Shown here: piece by piece, positions 13,387 through 25,400 of the stretch
Numbering within the stretch: the first letter of the stretch is position 1
How the letters are laid out: every line of letters begins with the position of its first letter
Assembly (NCBI GenBank): GCA_030248135.1
Contig: JASANC010000929.1
Location: 26,463 to 90,462 of the forward strand
Source: Theristus sp. LFF4_11
Lineage: Eukaryota > Nematoda > Chromadorea > Monhysterida > Xyalidae
DNA: 64,000 nt
Direction of reading: 5' to 3'
Made by a program: the position numbers and the translations under genes
The notes under the pieces: generated by a model
The model's input: the letters and a program-made list of their open reading frames with translations, nothing else
Told to the model about the DNA's origin: nothing
The model's database searches: none

Positions 13387-16140
13387 ACCGAATAGTTAAA
13401 TGTGTAAAGTTGTCTTGAAAATTTGAAATAAATTAAAAATTTGAAATAATAATAATAATCTAAATTTGAATTCAACGCTTTGATTAGTTACCTCAAAAAT
13501 AATCTAAATATGTAAGATAGATTTCAATTTCCAAAGTCAGCACCTAGCTGCACACTTCTGTGCAACCAGCGGCAGAGCAAACACAACCAGTCATGTGTGT
13601 GTATGTGTTCACTGTGAATGTACGTACAGCACACAGGTAAACGCAGCCAAAGGTGCACCACTACTATTCAATGCGGCATGTTGAATGTTCAACAGAGTAT
13701 ATTGAAAATGATAAGTTGTGTGTGTGTGTGGGTCTGTTTTTGTTGGTGTTGTACAGTCAAATAGCAATGAGACCGACCCAATGGGCTACGGCGTGTATCG
13801 TGTCGGGTCTTGACACGATGTTATTCTGAAACATTCCTCTTTGTCAAGACATTGAGAAAAGTAGAACAAAATTTCATTAATATTTGAATGGGTTGGTTTG
13901 AAAGTTTTCAATCAATCTACCAATTGAAAGCGATGAGACACTTGAATCGTGTGCCAAGTCCGGACACAGTATAAACCGTTCTTCGTGGTGTCAAAGTTTC
14001 GACAGTTTTAGGTCGTAAAGCAATCGCATCGCAATAACCGGCCCCGGTGTTTCTGGACACTCCGGTTGATAGGCGAAAAAATTTCTCTTTCTTCATCTAG
14101 CATTACTTTTGTTGTTGCTGTCTAGATCGGTTGGTTGTGCAACGGGCACACACTTTTTGGTGACTGTAATGCACACAGATCAAAGAAACGTGTTTTTGTA
14201 TGCACAAATTATTTTACATTTTTATCATATTTACATTTGGTCGGACACCACTCACGTGTGCACACCACACAAAACACCACGATGTAAACTGTATGTGTTT
14301 TGCTTTTGGCGCGTCATTTATATTTTCTCGTGTCATTTTTGTTCACTTTCACATTCAAAAACGTTTCAAAAATAAACATATTGCACAAACAATAATGCAT
14401 CATGCTACATCTGTGTCTGTCATAGGGAAATCTTTGTACCTTTCGCGGGATCTCTGGGTGTTTGTCACCATTTCAGCATTTTATGTCTTCAATCCCTTTC
14501 ATTGTACTTGAGTAGTCAAGTAACGGAAACTGTGCTGGGTATCTTCAGTCAAGTAACAAAAAACAAATTTTTTGTATGAACTTCAAGCAAAGTCTGTCTT
14601 GTTCTCTTCTGTTTCGTTTTCTAATTATGTGTCATTAGCAACTTTAGTTCAGAAAACAAGTGATAAAAAACGTGATACATAGTTGTTCAAAAACATATCA
14701 ATTTCACTAGCTGAAAACACACCGAAGCAGTGTTTGTTGCCTTTAGTTCTGTTGCCTACTACCGTGCCGAATTTGAATAATGTCTTTCGTTCAATTCAAA
14801 AACTCCAGTGTGTTGTCTAGCCCCTTCTGTTCATGTTTTTAAAACTTTCAACTATGGCAGTTTAGTCACGATTTTTGTCCAATGTTCACAAAAACATGTT
14901 GTGTGTCTACTGTGTATGCACTTTGAAATTCAAAATGAAAACCACACCGAAAATATGGTTATAATATCGTATCGTTTTCGGCAACGTTTGTTATTTCGAT
15001 CTACAACGCGGTTTGCGTTTTTATTCTTCTCTGCAACCAGCCCTGCAGCCTTGCCTTTCATGTTCGTGTGTTTGTGTGTGAACGCCGCTGCTGATGGCTG
15101 AATACAAACTCTGTAATCTTTATTTCTCTGCTGACTATGCGACAGTGAAAAACTCTGACAGAACGTTTTTCACGTTTTATTCTCGGACATTTCGCTGTAG
15201 AAAAATTCCGTCGTTTTCCACGCTGTTATTGTGTACAGAAGAAACCACTGTGCTTTATTATGCCTGCGATATTGCAGTTTTCGGACCGAAATTTGTGTGT
15301 ACAAAGTGTAAAAAATTTCACTGTTCTGCACCAGCATCATACCACCGTCGCTGCATAATGTTTGCAAAAAACAGATTTTTTCGCGCGGTTTTGGAACGAA
15401 TTCAAAAAATAAACGGGTCGTATTATTTAAATGTTGTCACTGAATTCATGTAGTGTCTTAGTCTTGTTCAAAACAAACCAGAAACAATGTGCTTGTAATA
15501 CATAACTGTGTTCATTGTCAAGCAAACCTTGAAAATTTAAAGCCTAAAACTTTCTGGAATTTCAGGGTTTCTTTGTGACACACGAGTCACACGCACACCG
15601 TAGCGCTTGATTTAGTGCTGTCGGGCTTCGAGAACGCTAAATTGCGCAACACCGATGACATCAATGTAGCAAAGGGGCGCAACTGAACTGCAAAAGCTGC
15701 CCCGGGCTCTTTGCGCTGCGCTTTTTTGCCCCGCTTTCCAGTATTCTGTACACTACACCAGAAAATAATATCGTCTTCTGCTTACAGTCGATTTAAAATC
15801 GATTTGCCGCTTCCGAAAAACCATAGAGACAGAAATCACCATTTCCTTTGCTCTCTCGATCGCTTTTGCGCCGCCTGCTTCCATCTGATCTGCTTTATTC
15901 GTCTTGTGAAAAAATATCGCATTGAGACCACACAGCCGCGACTGCGGACCACAGGAACTGCGTTGACGAAGCAAAACTTCAATCAAAATTTTGAGCAGAA
16001 ATAATAATCATAGCCGGTGCTTAACCTCGATTGAAATCGCCGATCCACTAAATTTCGGAAAATTAATTTTTGGGAATCCTGCATCCCTCCTACATTACCA
16101 GAAACGCTCGTTAAAACCAGAAAACATCAACCCTGCCTGA

Positions 16141-16449
16141 ATGTTTATGGACGAAAATCACAATCACCAATTCACTGCTAGTACTGCTGCTAGCGTCGCC
16201 GTCAATACCGCCGCCGCCAACAACAACAACAACAACAACAACAACAACCATTTGGGCAGCACTCTGTCCTCTGCGGTCTATAGTAACATTATGAATGTTA
16301 AGGATTCACGATGGCTTCAACTCGAGGTTTGTCGTGAGTTCCAACGCGGCCAGTGCTCGCGCACCGAAAACGAATGCAAGTTCGCACACCCGCCTCCGCA
16401 TGTCGACGTGCAGAACGGACGTGTTACCGCCTGCTACGATAGTATCAAG
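16141..16449 (+). CDS. mbl: muscleblind exon 1: start, ZF1 and first part of ZF2
   Basis: This exon encodes 103 residues: a low-complexity N-terminus with a run of ten Asn coded by AAC repeats (about 16219-16248), then [16 protein letters not shown], which is the canonical first muscleblind finger. It ends in YDSIK, part-way through ZF2, at the donor AAG|GTAGGT. The exon break inside ZF2 after Lys means this exon alone cannot make the second finger. Confidence 0.92.
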
Positions 16450-19400
16450 GTAGGTATGATTTTGTTTTGATTAAGTTTGCGTTGAACCTTAACAGTGGTT
16501 TTCAGTAGTAGTAGTATAATTTTTATGTAACGTCTTAAGCGTAATTCCCATGATCTAGCGACTTGTCGCCGTGGCAAAACCGCGAAAATAATTGCACGTT
16601 TGCATGTCGTAAACTTGCAGCGAGATTTTACTACCAGTGTTAAAATGCATAGGTGCATTTGCTTTTTTAAACGCCATCAATTTTGTCGCGGCGACAACAT
16701 GAATGGGCCTTTAATAAATTATTCGGAGAAACCTGATGCGGATTAGTTTTTTTGATGTTGCTGTTCCGTTTTAGGCCTTCTTTATGTTTGTTGTTGGTTC
16801 AGTTCAGTTTTAGGGGAGTAGGTTTGTTGGTTGTGTAGTTGTAGAATTTTTGATGTTTGCTGTAGGGCTGAGTACGTGCGAATCGTGTGAACGGTAATAA
16901 AACAGCTGAACAAAAGCTCACAACGGTAATTTACAGTAATTGCACCTAACAAAAGAAGTTATCTGTGTGCACGTCTGTATTCAGTGTTCTATTCGTGTTT
17001 ATAAATGAACTGTACCTGGAGACCTAGACTGTGTGACAACTAATTATTGTCAATTTCTTTTAAGTGCAAACGTGAAATGTGTTGCGAATCTCTTTGAAGC
17101 ACAAAATTCTCTGAATGAAAGTTCTTCGATGCATCTGTGTGTTACGTTCATCTCTGTGCATTTGTTCGTCACGAAGAGAGATTTTTTCTTTCGATTTATT
17201 TTACTGCCGTGTCACACAATAAATATAAAAATTCGCGAATGATGCGATTTTCGTTCTAAATGATGCACACGCATTGTGTCGGCTTGAAAAATTACGCAAA
17301 TTGAAATTGTAAAAAATTGAAAATAGTTGTTGTGATGATGGCAATTTATTTGATCAGTGAACAACTTCTTTTTTGAATCAGAAACATGCACACCGTACAT
17401 GTTATTTTTTCAGAAAAAAAGTTGAGTGTAGTTGAGTTGACAACATTATTTAAAACACATTACATTTGTGTAATTTATTCAGATTCAAAAGCACTCTTTT
17501 TTAGATTCTACGCAAACTACATCTGCCACAATAACAATTTTGTGATCAAAACTGCTTGAACGCATGCACTTTCGTCACGTGAACACGCCACACTACTGCA
17601 ATCATCTAAAATGTTCTGCCCTCTGATGTTTTGGTTTCGTTGACATACTTTTCGGCAATGATTTTGATATCAATACGCAAATTCACCCATCGGTCGCTAA
17701 TTTTGAGTGAAAACGCCAACCATTTGCATGCCGTCGCTTGTTAAAAAACATCGGCCGCTAAACTTTTCAAAAGAGTGCAGTATGCATGTGTTTGGTTGAA
17801 TTATTGTGAACTTGCCATTTCATTCACATACAAAGTTAATGGGCATGTCACGTGTCGCAATATCCGGTGGGGTTTGGTCTTTTATCTGTTTAAATTGCAC
17901 TCTGGCATTTTTAAATCAACTTTTTTTTGTTTTGTCGCAGTGAAACGGTTGGTGTATCTGCATTTGTTGATGATTTGTTTTTGATTCCTTGTGGTGAAAA
18001 TGTGTTTAAAACATATGAGTTAGTGGTAATGGTGATTTGTAATACTGTCTTAAGGGATTTTTGGGTGCATGTGGAGCAGCATGTACATACATTGAAATGA
18101 AAAATCAGATGAAAAATCAGCGATGATGACTTTATAGCAACAGCAACACTAGTGACAGAAACATGATCACGAAAGAGCTACGTAACAACAAAACACCCAC
18201 AACAACATCAAACAACTATAATTTATGATTCCTTTCCAGGGCCGCTGTACACGCGAGAATCCGAAATGCAAGTACCTGCATCCGCCGCAACATTTGAAGG
18301 ATCAGCTGCTGATCAACGGCCGCAACAATTTGGCGCTCAAGAACCTGATCATGCAACAGTTAACGAATCCGACCGCTGCGGCTGGTGGCGCGCCAGTGAT
18401 CGGGCCGCTCGGTGCAGCCGGCCCGGCTGGCCTCCAACAGCCGGTGACAGCCGCACTCCAACAACAGCAACAACAACAACAACAGCAACAACAACAACAA
18501 TTGCTCGCCACGCAAAACGGTCTGCATACGATGCTCGCTGTGAATCCGAATGTGGCTGCCGCTTTCGCCAATGCTATGGTTGGTTCGGTTCGGTTGCGCT
18601 TTGGTGCACTGCCACATCCCGGCTCATCTCTCCCACCGCACTCGATCTAACCGGTCGCACTGGCGTGTGCAACTGTGCAGCCAGTGATTGGCTGTGTTCA
18701 ATGTGGTTTCTTCCGCCAACTCAACCAAACCAATCGGCGTGACAGCCCGGAATTCAGCAACAAAGCGGCCACAGAGCGTTGTAATAAGCGGATGAACTGG
18801 GTACTGTACCACACCGTCACAAGGGAGTGCTGCGTTCCGCTTTCTGCTTGAATTTGGTGTTTTTACTCGCTGCTAGCCAACGTTCAGCCACAATCCAACG
18901 CTGTTATTACTTTTTTGTTGGAGTTTTTTACAGTTTTTTTGAGAAAAAATGTTACATATTTTATTTTCTGCATTTCTCGTGCGAACTTCACCGGGCGGGA
19001 GCAACCAACCGCTTTTTTGGCATTTAGCGCGTGGCTTACGATATACGCGCATAAAGCGAGAACGCACAGAACAGTGTAGTTGCGAGAGCTACAATTTGTA
19101 CATAAATGCTTGCGGCTATAAAGCTACTTGTATCCTGTGGGCGCTCTGCGTTTGTTCGCATTAGGAGGCGTACAGTCGATGGTCAAAACTCTGCCCCCAT
19201 AAAGTACGAATTTCTACAGCATTTTGTCTGCCAAGTGCCAACAAAACTTTCGTGATCTTCCGGTAAATCAAAAAAACAAAGAATGTATGAAAACTGCGTT
19301 TTTGGCTACTGGGTACGTTACATGTTTGTGAAAAGACTCAATACGATAAAAAACAGTACGCTATGTATTTTCTGTGGCCACAGAGTTTTGATAGTCAAAT

Positions 19401-22400
19401 TTGCCATGCGTGAAAATTTGATGCTGCTCACGCGTCTGTGGTGGATCTATCGGCCCTTGCAGTGCGCTTTTTCTTGTTGTAGTTTTTTTTAGTTTAAATT
19501 TTTTTATTTCAGCATTTTGCAACGATATTTGATATGTAGAACATTTTATTTGTTCTCCACTTTCAGCCTGGTGGTGCTTTGGGGATGTCGTTGCAGAACT
19601 CGATGTCGTACCCGTATTACGCGGCGATGAACGCTGCCGCGCAGCAGAACGTCGCATACGCTGGTCTGTTGCCGGCCTTGTCCACTAGTCCTGACGCGAA
19701 CGCATTGAACAACGTTTGTACTTTCTCGTTTGCTTTTTTGTGGGAAAGTATCAGAAATGAGTTTTTGAATAGCGTCTACGGATGGCTAAAGAAGCAATTT
19801 TTAATGTCAGGTTGGTTTGGTCAATGCGGCTGCGCAACCGACTGGTCAGCCGCCGTCACCGGCGACACTGGCGGCCGTCCAAAAATCGCGATCCGATCGT
19901 GTTGAAGTAAGTTTGAAATTAATGAATGCGCTTTTCGGAGTTTTGCTACGACTGTCTGTTTAGTCATGCAATATACATGCGTGTCTCTTACTTTTGATTC
20001 CGACCACTGTTGCTTTTATGTACACATGCAGTATCTTGATATTCTGATTAAAATGTACTCCTCTTTTTTGAACTTTAAAAAAATTCTTAAAACCAAAAAA
20101 TACGTTTTCAAAAGGTTACTACTGCAGAAACTATTATACATCCATAGGGGTATCAGGTATCCATCCATTCATCTTTGTTTTCGTTCCAGCTTTCTGTCAG
20201 GTTTCAGTTCTACGTTTGATCACAAAAAACGACGCTGATGTTATAAAAGGGAATGCGCCACACTATACATGTATTGAGTGACTGTTTTTTGATTTCGTGA
20301 AAAAAACAAGAGGCTTTATCTGTCACAGCAACTCTAATTTAGCAGCAAACAAGCAACCAAACGCTGCTGCTTTTTAAACTCGTGTTGCGCTTTTTTCGAA
20401 TGCGACCCTGCTTCTCGATGTCGCGACGCTCGCTCTCGCTTCTGGCAGGCTTTTCCGCTGTTAGCTTTTGAATCAAGCTTTTCTGTAGCTTCACATCAAA
20501 AATTCTAGAATCTCTTTTGCCAAGATTCTCTCGAATGTTCGTTACCGCACCGCGTGTGAACTTCTTCGTTTATGCCAAGCTTCATCACTGCTTGTAATAT
20601 TGCAAAAGAGTGACATTTTGGAAGCTTGCAAATCACATTGCTACATACAATGTACACCGCTTTTTTGGCAGTACACGCAGAAATTCACGTCACAAACTGC
20701 TGATCGCACTGATCTCTTCTATGACACAAAAAATATTAATGACGAACTGAATAAAATCCTCTTCCATTCACTGCACCCCATTTGCTAAAAATCCACCAAT
20801 AAATTCAGTACTCAAACGGTTACACAGCACCTTTGAAAAAGTTTCCTCACTCTGTTATGACATTCTAAATCGGTATAATGAAAAAACAATTTGTGACCCA
20901 ACAAATCATGGAACAACACGTTCTCATCTGCAACTTGATGACCAGCTGCATTATGTTGACCGTCACTTAGCTCGATGCAGCAACTCGCCTTTTACTTTTT
21001 TGAATTTTTTGAGCACATATTGAATTTGCACAACTGTGTATAAATGCACCGTGTGTCGTTGTTCCGATATTGCGACTACCTCTGCCAAAATCAGGTGTGT
21101 CGTGAGTTTTTGCGCGGCAGTTGCGCGCGTGCCGAGGCGGACTGCAAGTTCGCGCATCCGCCGGTCGAGTGCGAACGTGCGGCCGACGGCACGGTGACCG
21201 TGTGCATGGACTTTGTGCGTCGTGGCAGCGTCGACGGGCGTGGCCACTGTTCGCACCAGCCGTGCAAGTACTTTCATCCGCCCGCGCACCTGCTGACGCA
21301 GATCCGTCAGCGACTACAGCAACAGATGAACAATAACGGCAACACCATGCAACCGCAGCAGCAGCAACAGCTGTCAGCAGCGCTGTTTGCAGCCGCCGCT
21401 GTTGCTTCACAGCAGCACGCATCGACGACTGTCTTGGAGGACTTCAACGGCAACAACAACAACAACAACACTTCAAACTCGTCAGCGATGCAAATGCAAC
21501 CGCTCACGGTATACTTGCTTGTCACGCGTTTCATTTGTGTATCAATGTACATACTGTAGTTCGCTTGGTTTTCATGTGAACTTCGTTGAAAAAAACTATA
21601 TTCATACTTGTCAAACAGTTATATATTCATACATAGTTTTCAAAAGAGGTGCCAAAATATGTGCTGCATGCTTTTTTGTTCTTCATCAAACTGCTGCTTC
21701 GTTTTTACGTGACGGCTTTTGGAGGCATGTTTGCTTTGCTTTCTTCTTGACGGCACTGGTTTACTGGGTAACATTCGGCTTCACTAATTTGCAGTTTGGA
21801 AATCAAAACCGTCTATCGCCGGTGTTTTCAGTTCTTCGTTGAATCCATTTTGCCAGTCATTACTGCATGTATGCATGCGATTTTCAATGGCAGCTATTAA
21901 GTGCGCTTTACCGCACGGAAATTCAGGCCATTTTCGTTTCCGAGTTTTCTCGAATGGTTCTAGCTGGGTTGATTAGCCGTTGTTATCCAGCTTGTGAGCA
22001 CTGAGCAATCGCTTTTTTCTAAGTTTCACAACTATAACACGTTTAAAAAAGTCCCTCGATTCTTGGTCTTCGGTTCTTTTTCAACGCTTTTTAATCATAT
22101 TGCTCTTCATTCTATGTGCTATAGCGAGACATTATTTTAATTGTGTGACACGTACATATAGCTAAATTGAAATGCTTTGCCACAGTCTGTTTGTTGTTTC
22201 AGACATGAAATCTAAACCACAATACACTCTTCTCAGCTCTTATTGTGATTTCTAAAAGTGTTTCTTTTGCTTCTTAGCAAATGCTTTTTAGCCTTTCATT
22301 CGAATGTTTTTGGCTTTTTTTGTTTCAACAGCTTGCCTGCCATTAGCGTGCGTGAGTGTCGTTCCGTTAAATTTGTTGAAAACAAAATTCTTTTTTTTCT

Positions 22401-25400
22401 AATTTTTAAACTAATGTAATTTATGCGCTCTTTCATCATTTATCAAAATACAACGGGAGAACGCAGTTTGAGGAGCGAGCTGGACTTTTGGTAGTTCAAA
22501 TTGTGCTCGTTAAGCAGGCCTTCATAACTTATTTCCATTATGTTCTCTCGGACATCCGGTAAAGTACTGGAACTCGACTTGAAATAGATGTATGTTTCCT
22601 ATTCTTTGTTTTTAAGCCTCTTATGCTTTCAGTCTCCAAACAACCAAGATTGAAACTGATAAAAGTAATTTTTTAAATGATCAAGAAAACGAGAAAAAAA
22701 ACAAATCAAATCACATTTCAGTTTGCACTGCGTGACAAACAAAGCCTGCAAGTCTGCAGCCAACATGCTGGTCATTTTAATTTCATATTAGCGCTTTTTC
22801 TGCTATTACATTTGTTTTTCAGGCTGGCTATTTTCAGTGAAGTGTGTTAGCTGGAGCATGTCAGGCTGGTGCCGATTTGTATGATCAACAGTCAATATCC
22901 GCTTCCATTCTAAAAGTCTGGCATTAAGTACGCCAAATTCGTTTGATGGACCGGCAACCAGATTTGCCGGATGACAGCGGTGTCAGCCGACCCGAAAGAC
23001 ACACTTTTTGTTGCCTGCTCAGTGTGCGCGTGCGTGCAAACATGCCTATAAATGTCAAATTCACCCAATATTACTTTTTACACCAAAAACTGCTAGCAAC
23101 GTAAGCCGGTCCAAGTACGCCAGCAAGCATAATCCGTGCCTATGTCTGATTTTCAAAACTTGTGTGCTGCATCTCTCTGTTTTGGTGTTGTTGTTTTTTT
23201 ACTCGCCAATGAACAAACGAGCCAAGAAAGTATCAGCAAAAAAAACACTTGCTATGTACTTACACTCACTGATTGTGTTCTCTTGTCATTCTACAAACAT
23301 GCTTGGTCCTTTCAATATCCAATAAATTCAGGCTTTGCAAGTGCAGCAACGCATCCGAGCGCATTTGCAAGCACAACAACAACAGCAGCAAGTTGCACAG
23401 CTCGACCAGCAGCAGCAGCAGAGCATGCAGCCAGCCAGTCAGCAGCAGCAGCAGGTTGTTTCAGCAAATCAGCAGACGGCCGTCATTCAGCAGTTAACCA
23501 ACGGCAACAGCAACGCCGCCAACGCAAACGTGCACGCCACGAGCACGTCAACATCAGTGGCGGACATACAGACGAGCACTGCGAACAGTGTGGTCGTTGC
23601 TGACTCAGCAAACAATTCAGCAGAACAGCAGCAACAACGCGCGTTCCCGAAGAAACGTCGACTGGACGAGAGCAGTCCGGTGGTGTACCAGCAGTTGAAT
23701 CAGTATCCAGCGAGCAGCGTCACGGCACCCGTCTACCAAACGGCGCCAGCGGCAAGCCACGCGAGCGCCATGGATCCGATCCAAACGCAGTTGCTTTTGG
23801 CGGTCGGTACACACACACACACGTTCACACAGTTTCTGTTTGGTTGTTCTGTTCCGGCCGGTTTTTGGTCTGGTGTTTGGAACACTACAGCAGTGTTGTT
23901 TGGCTCTGCGCTGCTTCTTATTCTATTTTCGTTTGTTCGTTGCACACACTTTTTGCAACAAAACATATACAATATTCACTGCTCTCTGTTGTTGTTGAGT
24001 CGCGGGTTTTTTTATTGCTAGAGTGTTTTCTTTTTTGTGGTTTTGTTTCGAGTGTGGTGTGGTGTGGCGTTTTTTAATTGCAGTTTTTCGTTTATCCGCT
24101 TATTTGTTTTCCTTTTCGTTTCTGCTGTATTTTCTGCCAATAGTGGTATGGGCTGGTTGCTGCTAATTGTGCTAGTTATCTCATGCATTATGGTTTTCAT
24201 GGCTCTCGCATCTGATTTGCGCCGATTTGATGTGTGTGTGCGTGCGTGGTTTTTGGCCGGCCTGATGTATTTGTGTAGTTGTCAAGTGGAATGCTATCGT
24301 TTGAACTTTAACAGACTCGAAATGCCAACTAATTTGTTTTAATCTCGTAGCTGCTACACGCAGTAGTTGATTCAGCATTTCAATTTTTAAATCTAAAAAA
24401 CTAGATTATTGTTTTATTTGTCGCTACAAGCTTGCTGTGGCAGTGGCCAGCAACGCATAAACAGTGTTAAGACAGAAAGTTTGGCTAACCAATAGAGGTG
24501 TCTCAACTTCAAAGCGTTTCTGCGATCTCTAAATAATTACTTGTAAGTCATTAGAAGTACACACTAAATAAGTTCAAAAACGCTTGCCAAAGCCCGTTCC
24601 AATAATTATGCCATCGCCATTTTACTGCCAATCTTTGTGCCCAGCCATTAAAAATGACCATTGTCTTTGTCTTAGGCATGAAATTGGGCATGTCAGCAAC
24701 AAGTGGGCAACATCGGTACGCGCGTTGACACGTGTTTTGGCACGCGTTTTGGATCTTTCTTTGCGTTCACATTTTTAAGCAGCTAAAAATGTTCGAAATT
24801 TCTCCAATCCGTTCGAACGGGGATTTATGTTCAAACATCTGTCTTGACACTTTCATATGGTGTCAGTGAAGGTTTGAGCTTCAAATGGAAGGTTATGGTG
24901 ACTTTGTTGGGACACTGAGAAAGCAAAACCGATCATTTTGCCAAGAGTGGTGTGCCGAACGCAAAACAAATGCAGAAATGGGTTGAAAACAACACGGAAC
25001 GCCACACAATGAGAGTTTCACTGAGCGTCTCCACTGAGAAAAAACGGCACTATAAAGTTCACCAAGAAGGTCGCGAAGGTGGTATCCTACCGCTGGTAGT
25101 ACACCATTTTGGTGTGCTACCGACGATTGCGTGCCATTTTGCTATCTTTATTTAGGGACGTGAAAAATTTCCATCAAAAAATTACGTTTACCATGTTGGT
25201 ACGCTACCGTAGGTAGCAAGCCATCTTGTTGAGCTTCTTGGTTTGACATTTTTTGATCTACAAAGATCTCTCATCTTTGGCACTGATTGAGACTAAACGC
25301 AATTTTAACGCGTCTCGTTCCGTCTTGCGTTCGAATGTTCGGTTTTATTGTTTTCTCAAGATTTTCGCTAAATTCAAATTGCCGCGTGAGAGCACTGCGC

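Larger units (their letters stand above)
1..16140. other. gene-free T-rich region upstream of muscleblind
   Basis: No ORF here has a recognisable domain or a splice-consistent chain. The plus strand is visibly rich in T and TG runs (for example 2080-2450, 4240-4330 and 8640-8700), as plus-strand introns are later in the same locus. I infer a long 5' intron, leader or promoter region of the muscleblind gene. The first coding exon begins at 16141, and I cannot locate the transcription start or upstream non-coding exons. Confidence 0.5.

Noticed and set aside
15094..15453. 119-residue plus-strand ORF with CTKCKKFHC
   Set aside because: Cys spacing fits no known finger, and the AT-rich composition is unlike the verified exons. 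Kept out for lack of support.
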